Both the position numbers and the translations under genes were made by a program. A stretch of DNA of 64,000 nucleotides, from the NCBI RefSeq assembly GCF_029223255.1, contig NZ_JARHUC010000002.1, forward strand, positions 682,001 through 746,000, given 5' to 3'. This document shows positions 46,117 to 54,630 of the stretch, in pieces (position 1 is the stretch's first letter; each line of letters opens with the position of its first letter). Source of the stretch: Albimonas marina. Lineage in GTDB: Bacteria; Pseudomonadota; Alphaproteobacteria; Rhodobacterales; Rhodobacteraceae. Below the pieces are notes generated by a model. That model was given only the letters and a program-made list of their open reading frames with translations. It did no database searches and was not told the DNA's origin.

Positions 46117-47415
46117 ATGACCTCGACCGAACATACGGCCGACTTCGCCATCTATGAGCGCCGCGAGTCCGAGGCGCGCAGCTACTGCCGCTCGTTCCCC
46201 ACGTCCTTCGTGTCGGCGCGCAACGCGCACATGACCGACGCCCAGGGCCGCGAGTACATCGACTTTCTCGCCGGCTGCTCCTCGCTGAACTACGGGCACA
46301 ACGACCCGGACATGAAGCAGGCGCTGGTCGAGCACCTGGCCGGCGACGGCATCGGTCACGCGCTCGACTTCCACACCGGGCCCAAGCAGGCGTTCCTCGA
46401 GACGTTCGAGCGCCTGATCCTCAAGCCCCGCGGCATGGACCACAAGGTGATGATGGTGGGCCCCACCGGCACCAACGCGGTCGAGGCCGCGATGAAGCTG
46501 GCCCGCAAGACCACGGGGCGCGAGAACATCGTCGCCTTCACCAACGGCTTCCACGGCATGACCCTGGGCGCCCTGGCCGCGACCGGCAACGCCGGCAAGC
46601 GCAACGGCGCGGGCATGGCCCTGTCGGGCGTCACCCGCCTGCCCTACGAGGGCGCCTTCGGCGAGGGCGTCGACACGCTCGGCCAGATCGAGGCGATGCT
46701 GGAGAACCCGTCCTCGGGCCTCGACCACCCGGCCGCGTTCCTGCTGGAGCCGGTGCAGGGCGAGGGCGGCCTGAACGCGGTGTCGGCCGAGTGGCTGCGC
46801 GGTCTCGACCGTCTCGCCAAGAAGCACGGCATCCTGCTGATCCTGGACGACATCCAGGCGGGCTGCGGGCGCACCGGCACGTTCTTCTCCTTCGAGGAGA
46901 TGGGCGTCGAGCCGGACATGATCCCGCTGGCCAAGTCGCTCTCGGGCTTCGGCCTGCCCTTCGCGGCGCTGCTGCTGAAGCCGGAGCTGGACGTGTGGAA
47001 GCCCGCCGAGCACAACGGCACCTTCCGCGGCAACACCCACGCCTTCATCACGGCGCGGGTCGCGCTGGAGAAGTTCTGGGCCGACGACGCCTTCTCGAAC
47101 GAGATCAAGGCGAAGTCCGAGATGCTGAACCATCGCCTGTCGGCCATCGCCGGCATGATCCCCGAGGCCCGCGTGAAGGGCCGGGGCATGATGCAGGGCG
47201 TGGACGTCGGCTCGGGCGAGCTGGCGGGCGAGATCTGCGCCGACTGCTTCGAGCGGGGCCTGATCATCGAGACCTCGGGCGCCCATGACGAAGTCGTCAA
47301 GGTGCTCTGCCCGCTGACCATCGAACGCGAGACCCTGACCCAGGGGCTCGACATCCTCGAGGCCGCCGTGGCCGCCCGCGTGTCGGGCGGCGCCACGAAG
47401 CTGGCCGCCGAATAA
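46117..47415 (+). CDS. ectB: Diaminobutyrate--2-oxoglutarate transaminase
   Basis: 432 aa class III aminotransferase, step 1 of ectoine synthesis from aspartate semialdehyde. [28 protein letters not shown] (Asp 244) and the PLP-lysine site [12 protein letters not shown] (Lys 273) are present. GGAGG precedes the ATG by eight bases. Confidence 0.97.
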   Translation: MTSTEHTADFAIYERRESEARSYCRSFPTSFVSARNAHMTDAQGREYIDFLAGCSSLNYGHNDPDMKQALVEHLAGDGIGHALDFHTGPKQAFLETFERLILKPRGMDHKVMMVGPTGTNAVEAAMKLARKTTGRENIVAFTNGFHGMTLGALAATGNAGKRNGAGMALSGVTRLPYEGAFGEGVDTLGQIEAMLENPSSGLDHPAAFLLEPVQGEGGLNAVSAEWLRGLDRLAKKHGILLILDDIQAGCGRTGTFFSFEEMGVEPDMIPLAKSLSGFGLPFAALLLKPELDVWKPAEHNGTFRGNTHAFITARVALEKFWADDAFSNEIKAKSEMLNHRLSAIAGMIPEARVKGRGMMQGVDVGSGELAGEICADCFERGLIIETSGAHDEVVKVLCPLTIERETLTQGLDILEAAVAARVSGGATKLAAE

Positions 47416-47429
47416 GGAGTTCCGACGCA

Positions 47430-47828
47430 ATGATCGTTCGTGACCTGAACAAAGCCATCGGCACCGAGCGCGAGGCCGCCGCCGAGCAGTGGCGCTCGAT
47501 CCGGCTGCTGCTGGCCGACGACAAGATGGGCTTCAGCTTCCACATCACCATCATCGAGGCCGGTTCGGAGCATACGTTCCACTACAAGAACCACTTCGAG
47601 AGCGTCTACTGCATCTCCGGCGAGGGTTCGATCGAGGACCTGGCCACCGGCGAGGTGCACGAGATCAAGCCGGGCGTGATGTACGCGCTGAACCTGCACG
47701 ACAAGCACACGCTGCGCTGCAAGACCGAATGCGTCTTCGCCTGCTGCTTCAACCCGCCCGTGACCGGGAAAGAGGTCCATCGCGAAGATGGCTCCTATGC
47801 CTCGGCCGAGGAAGAGTCGGCCGCCTGA
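47430..47828 (+). CDS. ectC: L-ectoine synthase
   Basis: 132 aa cupin that cyclises N-gamma-acetyl-diaminobutyrate to ectoine. The metal ligands seen in characterised EctC enzymes are conserved: Glu 57 (HFESVYC), Tyr 85 (GVMYALN) and His 93 (HDKHTL). Start 14 bases after ectB, AAGGAG before the ATG. Confidence 0.97.
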   Translation: MIVRDLNKAIGTEREAAAEQWRSIRLLLADDKMGFSFHITIIEAGSEHTFHYKNHFESVYCISGEGSIEDLATGEVHEIKPGVMYALNLHDKHTLRCKTECVFACCFNPPVTGKEVHREDGSYASAEEESAA

Positions 47829-47932
47829 GGCGACCCTCGCGCCCCCCTCGGGGCGCGATCCAAGGGACCGCGTCCGCCCCACCCCGGGCGGGCGCGACCC
47901 GCCCCAGGCGACCCCAAAAAACAGGGACTTCC

Positions 47933-49432
47933 GTGACCTGCAACGATAACGCCCCGCTGCGCGAGCATACCGTCGAGAAGATCGGCGGCACGTCCATGAG
48001 CCGCACCTGCGAGCTGCTGGACGGCCTTTTCATCGGCGACCGCGAGGAGGACGCGCTCTACAACCGGGTCTTCGTCGTGTCGGCCTATGCCGGCATCACC
48101 AACCTGCTGCTGGAGCACAAGAAATCGGGCGAGCCCGGCGTCTATGCGCTGTTCTCCAACGCGGACCATGACCACGGCTGGTCCGACGGTCTGAACCGCG
48201 TGCTGAAGGCGATGACCGACGCCCACCACGAGATCCTCGACGACAAGGCCGACCTGCGCGCCGCCGACGACTTCGTGCGCGAGCGGGTGGAGGGCGCGCG
48301 CTCGGTCCTGATCGACCTGCAGCGCCTGTGCTCCTACGGGCACTTCCAGCTCGACACCCACCTGCTGACGGTGCGCGAGCTGCTGTCGGGCCTGGGCGAG
48401 GCGCATTCCGCCTTCGTCACCGCCACGCTCCTGCGCCGCCACGGGGTCAACGCCCGCTTCGTCGACCTGACCGGCTGGCGCGACGAGACGCATCCCTCGC
48501 TGGACGCGCGCATCGACCTCGGCTTCGAGGACATCGACCTCGCCCGCGAGCTGCCGATCGTCACCGGCTACGCCCAGTGCCGCGAGGGCCTGATGCGCGA
48601 GTTCGACCGCGGCTATTCCGAGGTCACCTTCTCCCGCATCGCCGCGCGCACCCGCGCGCGCGAGGCGATCGTGCACAAGGAGTTCCACCTGTCGTCCGCC
48701 GACCCCAAGGTCGTGGGCGAGGACCAGGTGAGGAAGCTGGGCCGCACGAATTACGACGTGGCCGACCAGCTCTCCAACCTCGGGATGGAGGCGATCCATC
48801 CCCGCGCCGCCAAGACCCTGCGCCAGGCCGGCATTCCGCTGCGCGTGACCAACGCCTTCGAGCCGGAGGACCCCGGCACCCTGATCGACGCCGAGTACGG
48901 CGGCGAGACCCGGGTCGAGATGGTCACCGGCCTGCCCGTGCTGGCGCTGGAGGTGTTCGAGCAGGACATGGTCGGGGTGAAGGGCTACGACGCCCGCATC
49001 CTCGAGAGCCTGACCCGCCACAAGGTGCGGATCGTGTCCAAGAGCTCGAACGCCAACACGATCACGCATTACGTGGACGCCTCGCTGAAGCTGGTGAAGC
49101 GCGTCGAGGCGGACCTGGCCGAGACCTGCCCCGGCGCCCGCGTGCGGGCCCGCAAGATGGCGCTGGTCTCCGCGATCGGGCGCAACCTCGAGGGGCTCTC
49201 GGTCGCCCGCCGCGGCCTGCAGGCCCTGGAGGACGCCGCGGTCAAGGTGCTGGCCCTGCAGGACAACGGCCGCGCGGTCGACGTGCAGTGGCTGGTCCCG
49301 GCCGAGCAGGCCGACGACGCGGTGCGCGCGCTGCACTCGGAGCTGGTCTCGACCGCCGAGGCGACGGCGAAGCCCGAGCTCGACGCCGAGCCGCTGGAGA
49401 CCGCGGCCTCCGCCAACCTCCGCGCCGCCTGA
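47933..49432 (+). CDS. ask: Ectoine-associated aspartate kinase (Ask_Ect)
   Basis: 499 aa, GTG start with AGGGA seven bases before. Kinase domain VEKIGGTSMSRT, VVSAYAGITNLLLEHK, VDLTGWRDE and VTGYAQCREG; the C-terminal third carries two ACT-like units (MVGVKGYDARILESLTRHKV, LVSAIGRNLEGLSVARRGL). Specialised copies of this kind feed aspartate semialdehyde into ectoine without the usual lysine/threonine control. No ectD (hydroxylase) follows, so the product is ectoine rather than 5-hydroxyectoine as far as this locus shows. Confidence 0.95.
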   Translation: MTCNDNAPLREHTVEKIGGTSMSRTCELLDGLFIGDREEDALYNRVFVVSAYAGITNLLLEHKKSGEPGVYALFSNADHDHGWSDGLNRVLKAMTDAHHEILDDKADLRAADDFVRERVEGARSVLIDLQRLCSYGHFQLDTHLLTVRELLSGLGEAHSAFVTATLLRRHGVNARFVDLTGWRDETHPSLDARIDLGFEDIDLARELPIVTGYAQCREGLMREFDRGYSEVTFSRIAARTRAREAIVHKEFHLSSADPKVVGEDQVRKLGRTNYDVADQLSNLGMEAIHPRAAKTLRQAGIPLRVTNAFEPEDPGTLIDAEYGGETRVEMVTGLPVLALEVFEQDMVGVKGYDARILESLTRHKVRIVSKSSNANTITHYVDASLKLVKRVEADLAETCPGARVRARKMALVSAIGRNLEGLSVARRGLQALEDAAVKVLALQDNGRAVDVQWLVPAEQADDAVRALHSELVSTAEATAKPELDAEPLETAASANLRAA

Positions 49433-49484
49433 GGCGCAAGGTCGGTCCGCGCCGCGGCGACGACCGCTTGAGAGACATCGACGA

Positions 49485-49511
49485 GCCGCCCGCCCCCGCG
49501 GGCGGCTTCTT
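49485..49511 (+). terminator. Rho-independent terminator of the ectoine operon
   Basis: GCCGCCCGC (49485-49493), loop CCCC, GCGGGCGGC (49498-49506), then TTCTT. It lies 53 bases after the ask stop. No further gene is visible in 49433-49855. Confidence 0.85.
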
Positions 49512-49855
49512 CGTGCCGGCAGGCGGCGCGCGCTCGCTGCACGAAAGCGATGGCGAACGCGCCGGCCGCCCACCCTGCCCCGCGCCACATGTGCCGAGTT
49601 GACCGCCGCCTGCGCGGCGCAACCCGATCTCCGAAGGCGGTGGCCATGCGATGACCCTCCCGCCCCGCCCGCCACGATGCTGCGAAGGTCGTCTACTTGC
49701 TGAAGAGGAAAGCCGGATCCTCGCCGGCGCATCGCCGCCCGGCGCTTGCAGCGGAGCGGTCCCAGGCCGGCGCGCGTCTCGGCGACGGGGTCGGCGGGCG
49801 GGCGAGGCGCGGCCCGAAGGGCGCGCGAGCGCCGCTCCGCCGGCCCCGCAGGGCC

Positions 49856-50647
49856 TCAGTCGGCCTCGGACCAGATCCCGTCGCGACGCTGGAAGGCGGT
49901 CTCGGCGTAGCGCTCGAAGGCCTCGCCCTCGACGGTGACGGCGTGGCGCTCGATCTCCACCCGGTCGCGGGCGAGGCGCAGGAGGTTGAAGTCGTTCTCC
50001 TCCCCCCGCAGGCGAGAGCTGAGCGAGGTGCCCGCCTGGATCTGCAGCATCCGCCCGTTGAGGATCGGCATCGCCCGCCAGCGGTGCATGTGCCCGCACA
50101 GGACCACCTGCGCCCCCGCCTCGGCGAGGCGGATCGCATGGTCCTCGGCGTCGCGCAGCGGCGCCTTGGGATCGTCGGGGAGCTGTTCGAGCGGATGGTG
50201 CAGGGCCAGGACCGTCAGGTCCTCCCGCGGGGGTTCGGCCAGCGCCTTGCAGGCGCGCGCCATGTCGCCGGGATCGAGCCGGCCGCGCTGCCATTCCACC
50301 CGGCTGGCGCTGTTGGCGCCCACCACCCGCACGCCGCCCATCCGCAGCGTCGGCGCCACGTCCAGCGCGATGTAGCGCCGGTAGCGGCGCCAGGGGCTCA
50401 GCAGCCGGCGGGCCACGTTTTCCAGCGGCGCGTCATGGTTGCCGGGCACGCACAGCACCGGGCCGGGCAGCTTCTCGACGAAGGCGCGCGCCATGCGCCA
50501 CTGGCTGGAGCGGGAGCGCTGGGTGAGATCGCCGGTGATCACCGTCACGTCGGGCGCGAGGCGGGTCACCGCCTCCAGCAGGCGATCGGCGACATGGGGG
50601 GGGACCCTGCCGAAGTGCAGGTCGGAGAGATGGGCCAGTCTGAGCAT
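49856..50647 (-). CDS. Metallophosphoesterase
   Basis: 263 aa calcineurin-like phosphoesterase. Metal motifs in order: HLSDLHFG, GDLTQRSRS, PGNHD, and CGHMHRW, all intact. It starts nine bases after the diacylglycerol kinase-like gene, so both are likely one transcript. Substrate unknown; the family includes UDP-diacylglucosamine and cyclic-nucleotide hydrolases. Confidence 0.9.
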   Translation of the reverse strand: MLRLAHLSDLHFGRVPPHVADRLLEAVTRLAPDVTVITGDLTQRSRSSQWRMARAFVEKLPGPVLCVPGNHDAPLENVARRLLSPWRRYRRYIALDVAPTLRMGGVRVVGANSASRVEWQRGRLDPGDMARACKALAEPPREDLTVLALHHPLEQLPDDPKAPLRDAEDHAIRLAEAGAQVVLCGHMHRWRAMPILNGRMLQIQAGTSLSSRLRGEENDFNLLRLARDRVEIERHAVTVEGEAFERYAETAFQRRDGIWSEAD

Positions 50648-50656
50648 GTCGGGCGG

Positions 50657-51625
50657 TCAGGTCCCCTCGGCCGGAGCGATCACCTCCAGCTTGTCGTCCA
50701 GACGCAGGAAACGGAAGGGGGCCTGCATCTTCTCGCGCTCCCCGTCGCGCGCGACCAGCCGGCGGCTGCGGCGCGTGGCGACCTCGATGTCCTTGCCGTA
50801 GAGCATCTCGAAGTCCCGCCCCGGCTTCAGGGCCTTCAGCCCCAGGGCGGCGGCGAAGCGGATCAGGTCGAAGGCCTCGCGGTCGGGGGCGAGGAACAGG
50901 GCGAACTCGCCGCCGCGCACCCGCTCGGCCGCCTCGTGGAAGTCGAACTCCTCGAGCTGGAAGGCGTTGTTGGCGACGAAGGCGAGCGGCGTGCGCACCC
51001 GGTGCACATCCCCGTCCACGGTCACCTTGGCGTCGAGCGGCGCGCGGAACTCGGCCAGCGCGGTGATCACCGACCAGTGCGCCGCGACGCGGGAGCGGCC
51101 CCAGCGGCGATAGACGCTTTCGCGCGTCTCCAGGATCTTGGCGTAGGCGCCGAGCGAGGCGTTGTTGAGGAACACCCGCCCGTTGACCTCGCCCAGCGGC
51201 AGCGGCCGGGGGGCGCCGTTGGCGAGCACGCCCACCGCCTCCTCCGGCGTCTCGGGCAGGCCGAGGCTGCGGGCGACGTAGTTGAAGGTGCCCAGCGGGA
51301 TCACCCCCAGCCGCGCGCCGGTGCCCGCGATGGCGCCGGCGACCGCGTTGATGGTGCCGTCGCCGCCGCCGGCGACGACGGTGCCGAAGCCCTCGTCGGC
51401 GGCCTCGCGCGCGGCGGGCTCCAGGTCGCGGCCCTTGCGGATCAGCCTCAGGCGGGCCGGCAGGCCGTAGCGGGCGAACTCCCGCTCGAGCGTGGCGGCG
51501 AGCTCCTCGGCCCGCTTGCGTCCCGAGCCGGCGTTGAGGATGACGCAGGTCTCCTCCGCGCGCCGGCGCGGCGCGCCGCCCGCCTCGGGCGGGTCGTCGG
51601 GTCTGAGGGCGTGGGCGCTGGACAT
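50657..51625 (-). CDS. Diacylglycerol kinase family (DagK-like lipid kinase)
   Basis: 322 aa. The N-terminal ILNAGSGRKRAEEL and the nucleotide motif VVAGGGDGTINAVAGAI are typical of the DAGK_cat family; PLGTFNYVARSLGLP follows. It would phosphorylate a lipid, possibly diacylglycerol or a sphingoid base. The first 25 residues are a low-complexity extension. Confidence 0.92.
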   Translation of the reverse strand: MSSAHALRPDDPPEAGGAPRRRAEETCVILNAGSGRKRAEELAATLEREFARYGLPARLRLIRKGRDLEPAAREAADEGFGTVVAGGGDGTINAVAGAIAGTGARLGVIPLGTFNYVARSLGLPETPEEAVGVLANGAPRPLPLGEVNGRVFLNNASLGAYAKILETRESVYRRWGRSRVAAHWSVITALAEFRAPLDAKVTVDGDVHRVRTPLAFVANNAFQLEEFDFHEAAERVRGGEFALFLAPDREAFDLIRFAAALGLKALKPGRDFEMLYGKDIEVATRRSRRLVARDGEREKMQAPFRFLRLDDKLEVIAPAEGT

Positions 51626-51717
51626 CGTCGGGCTCCGTGCATCTCGGCTCAGGGGAATGTGACGCTCGATCAGGCGAGGCCTAGGCCGAAATCCAGCGAT
51701 TTGCGGGCGCCGGGACG

Positions 51718-51747
51718 AAAACGGCCGCCCCCGGGCGGGGGCGGCCG
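51718..51747 (-). terminator. Rho-independent terminator after the three binding-protein genes
   Basis: On the minus strand CGGCCGCCCCC and GGGGGCGGCCG pair as a long GC stem followed by TTTT. It lies 60 bases after the stop at 51807 and before the DagK-like gene, separating the two units. Confidence 0.75.
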
Positions 51748-51806
51748 CGGCATCGGGTCCCGCCCGCCCCCGGCCCGGGGGCCGAAGGCAGGCGGCGGGC
51801 GTCAGG

Positions 51807-53003
51807 TCACGAGGACTCGGCGTGCACCACCTCGCCGAAGCGCTCCCAGCTCTCGCCGTTGAAGCGCATCAGCTGCATCGCCTCGATGGGCGCGCGGTCG
51901 GTCTCGGAGGTGTTGATGGTGATGCCCGGCAGCAGCAGCGGCACCCGCAGGTCCTTCAGGGAGGAGGCCTGCTTGACGATGTTCTCCCGGCTCAGGTCGT
52001 CGCCGCAGCGCTTCAGCGTCTCGACCAGGGTGATCGCCGAGGCGTAGCCGAAGACGGTGAACGACGAGGTCTGGTCCCCGTCGGGATACCACTCGTTCAT
52101 GAACTTCCGCCACTCGGCGACCTCCGGGTGGTCCTGCCACTGGGGATCGTCGACCTCCATCAGGTAGCCCGCGGAGATCAGGCCCTTGGACGCCTCGAGC
52201 CCCGCCGGCTCCAGCACCGAGCCCACGGAGATGGAGACGTTGTTGAGGAAGCGCTCGGCGTCCCAGCCGATCTCGACCGACTTCTTGATCGCCTGGGCGG
52301 CGAACTTGGGCGTGGCCACGATGAAGAACACGTTGGCGCCGGTGGCCTTGAGGTTGATGACCTCGGAGTCCACCGTCGGCTGGGCCACCTCGTAGGGCGC
52401 CTCGGCGACGATCACGTCCTCGCGCCCGGCCAGGCCGCGCTTGAGGCCCATGAGGTAGTCCTTGCCGTAATCGTCGTTCTGGTAGAGCACGGCGATCTTG
52501 GGATTCTCGATGTTGTCGAGGATCCACTGCGCGTAGATCGCGCCCTCGGTCGGATAGTTGGGCTGCCAGCCCGAGGTCCAGGGGAAGTTCTCGGGGTCGT
52601 TCCACTTCGACGCGCCGGTCGCCACGAACAGGTGCGGGACCTTCTTGGCGTTCACGTACTTGTGGATCGCGGTGTTGGTGGGCGTGCCCAGGGTGCCCAT
52701 CAGCAGGTCGACCTCGTCCTGCTCGACCAGGCGGCGGACCTGCTCGACCGTCTTGGGGGGCGAATAGCCGTCGTCGTAGCTGATCCACTCGATCTGGCGG
52801 CCGTTCACGCCGCCCTCGGCGTTCACCTTCTTGATGTAGGCCTCGATGGTGCGCCCGATCTGGCCGTAGGCCGAGGCGGGGCCGGAGTAGGGGTTGGTGT
52901 TGCCCACCTTGATCACGTCGTCGGCGGCCAGCGCCGCGCCCGAGATCCCGGCCGAGGCGAGCGCCGCGGCGGCGACGCCCAGCAGGGTGCGTCTGTTCAT
53001 CAT
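51807..53003 (-). CDS. Liv-type ABC substrate-binding protein, tandem copy 1
   Basis: 398 aa. Signal peptide MMNRRTLLGVAAAALASAG... ending ALAA-DD. Mature start DVIKVGNTNPYSGPASAYGQ and blocks YSPPKTVEQVRRLVEQDEVD, TNTAIHKYVNAKKVPHLFV, LYQNDDYGKDYL are shared with the next two genes. GGGAGG is seven bases before the ATG at 53003, so the in-frame ATG at 53018, which would translate the ribosome-binding site, is rejected. It has its own upstream motif (53040-53061). Confidence 0.93.
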   Translation of the reverse strand: MMNRRTLLGVAAAALASAGISGAALAADDVIKVGNTNPYSGPASAYGQIGRTIEAYIKKVNAEGGVNGRQIEWISYDDGYSPPKTVEQVRRLVEQDEVDLLMGTLGTPTNTAIHKYVNAKKVPHLFVATGASKWNDPENFPWTSGWQPNYPTEGAIYAQWILDNIENPKIAVLYQNDDYGKDYLMGLKRGLAGREDVIVAEAPYEVAQPTVDSEVINLKATGANVFFIVATPKFAAQAIKKSVEIGWDAERFLNNVSISVGSVLEPAGLEASKGLISAGYLMEVDDPQWQDHPEVAEWRKFMNEWYPDGDQTSSFTVFGYASAITLVETLKRCGDDLSRENIVKQASSLKDLRVPLLLPGITINTSETDRAPIEAMQLMRFNGESWERFGEVVHAESS

Positions 53004-53039
53004 GGTCTTTCCTCCCATCCGCGCCGGTTGGGTCGGTCG

Positions 53040-53061
53040 CCTTAGGGTTCGCGACCCTTAG
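53040..53061 (-). promoter_or_regulatory. Conserved CCTTA repeat motif upstream of binding-protein copy 1
   Basis: Two CCTTA half-sites 16 bases apart, with GGGT after the first and GCGA before the second (plus-strand reading). It lies 37 bases upstream of the ATG at 53003. The same motif occurs at the same distance from copy 2. It also contains a hairpin-like AGGGT-CGCGA-ACCCT. Confidence 0.5.
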
Positions 53062-53081
53062 TTTCGGGTCCCCCAGACGCC

Positions 53082-53120
53082 ACGGGGCCCGATCCGGCGC
53101 GGTTGCGGATCGGGCCCCGT
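53082..53120. repeat. Perfect 14-bp inverted repeat between binding-protein genes
   Basis: ACGGGGCCCGATCC (53082-53095), 11-base loop, GGATCGGGCCCCGT (53107-53120). It sits between the end of copy 2 (53233) and the start of copy 1 (53003). There is no T run, so it is more likely an mRNA stabiliser or processing site than a plain terminator. Confidence 0.65.
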
Positions 53121-53232
53121 CGATGTCCCTCCCGCTTGCGGAGGGTCGGTCGTCGTGCGCCGCCCCGCCCCCCTGGCGGGGGACGGAGAGGCGGTCGGCC
53201 GCCGCCCGCGCGGGGCGGCGGCCGTCGTCAGG

Positions 53233-54417
53233 TCAGCTCGACTCGGCGTGGATGACCTCGCCGAAGAACTCCCAGCTCTCGCCGTTGAAGCGCATCAGCT
53301 GCATCGCCTCGATCGGCGCGAAGTCGGTGGGCGAGGTCTTGACCTGGATGCCCGGCAGCAGGATCGGCACGCGGACGTCCAGCGAGGTGGCCGCCTTCAT
53401 GATCTCCTCGCGCCCCGCGTCGGGGCCCGCCTTCTCCAGCGCGTTCACCAGGGTGATCGCGATGGCGTAGCCGAAGGTGGTGAAGGACGAGGTCTGGTCG
53501 CCGTCGGGATACCACTCGTCCATGAACTTGCGCCACTCGGCCATCTCTTCGTCGTCCTTCCACTGCGGGTCGGTCGACTCCTTCATGTAGCCCGCCGAGA
53601 TCAGGCCCTTCGACGCCTCGAGGCCCGCCGGCTGCAGCACGCCGCCGACCGAGACCGAGACGTTGTTGAGGAAGCGCGTGGCCTCCCAGCCGATCTCGTC
53701 GGACTTCTTGATCGCCTGGGCGGCGAACTTCGGCGTGGCCACGATGAAGAACACGTTGGCGCCCGTCGACTTCAGCGAGATGACCTCGGAGTCCACGGTG
53801 GGCTGGGCGACCTCGTAGGGGGTCTCGGCCACGATCAGGCTGTCGGCCTTGTCGCCGAGGCCCATCTTCATGCCGTGGAGGTAGTCTTTGCCGTAGTCAT
53901 CGTTCTGGTAGAGGATCGCGATCTTCGGATCCTCGATGTTGTCCATGATGTACTTGGCGTAGATGGCGCCCTCGGTCGGGTAGTTGGGCTGCCAGCCGGT
54001 GGTCATCGGGAAATTCTCGGGGTCGTTCCACTTGGACGCGCCGGTGGAGACGAACAGGTGCGGCACCTTCTTGGCGTTCACGTACTTGTGGATCGCCGTG
54101 TTGGTGGGCGTGCCGAGCGTGGCGAACAGGATGTCGACCTCGTCCTGCTCGACCAGGCGGCGGACCTGCTCCACCGTCTTGGGCGGGGAATAGGCGTCGT
54201 CGTAGCTGATCCACTCGATCTTGCGGCCCGCCACGCCGCCCTCGGCGTTCACCTTGTTGATGTAGGCTTCGATCGTCTTGCCGATAGTGCCGTAGGCCGA
54301 GGCCGGGCCCGAATACGGCATCGTGTTGCCGACCTTGATCGTGTCTTCCGCGATCGCCGGGCCGGCGATCATCGCCGCCGCCGCTGCGGCCGCCATCCAA
54401 GTCTTGCGTCCGAACAT
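53233..54417 (-). CDS. Liv-type ABC substrate-binding protein, tandem copy 2
   Basis: 394 aa, signal peptide about 1-23 (ending AIA-ED). Shares long identical blocks with copies 1 and 3, including NTMPYSGPASAYG, KTVEQVRRLVEQDEVDILF, ATPKFAAQAIKKSDEIGWEA and the C-terminal HAESS. AAGGGAGG precedes the ATG. It has the same upstream motif as copy 1 (54452-54472), so it can be expressed separately. Confidence 0.94.
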   Translation of the reverse strand: MFGRKTWMAAAAAAAMIAGPAIAEDTIKVGNTMPYSGPASAYGTIGKTIEAYINKVNAEGGVAGRKIEWISYDDAYSPPKTVEQVRRLVEQDEVDILFATLGTPTNTAIHKYVNAKKVPHLFVSTGASKWNDPENFPMTTGWQPNYPTEGAIYAKYIMDNIEDPKIAILYQNDDYGKDYLHGMKMGLGDKADSLIVAETPYEVAQPTVDSEVISLKSTGANVFFIVATPKFAAQAIKKSDEIGWEATRFLNNVSVSVGGVLQPAGLEASKGLISAGYMKESTDPQWKDDEEMAEWRKFMDEWYPDGDQTSSFTTFGYAIAITLVNALEKAGPDAGREEIMKAATSLDVRVPILLPGIQVKTSPTDFAPIEAMQLMRFNGESWEFFGEVIHAESS

Positions 54418-54451
54418 TCGGAACCTCCCTTCGCGCTTTTCGTTACGTAAA

Positions 54452-54472
54452 CCTTAGGGTAAGCGAACCTTA
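54452..54472 (-). promoter_or_regulatory. Conserved CCTTA repeat motif upstream of binding-protein copy 2
   Basis: The same two-half-site motif as at 53040-53061: CCTTA, GGGT, GCGA, CCTTA with 16-base spacing. It ends 35 bases from the ATG at 54417. Flanking DNA is AT-rich (CTTTTCTTCC, CGTTACGTAAA), as expected for a promoter. Confidence 0.5.
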
Positions 54473-54630
54473 TCTTTTCTTCCCCAGGACGTCTGGAAGC
54501 CCGGACCGGCGCGAGCGGGCCGGGCCCCTTGTCGCCCCGCCCCCCTGTCGAGGGGGCGGGATCTTGTGCGCGCCTTGCGCGGGGCCGCGGTCTTGTCGCC
54601 GCGTGCGCCCGCGCCCTCGGCGCCGCCGGG

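Noticed and set aside
53004-53018. Upstream ATG for binding-protein copy 1
   Set aside because: Starting there would translate the GGGAGG ribosome-binding site; the ATG at 53003 has ideal spacing.
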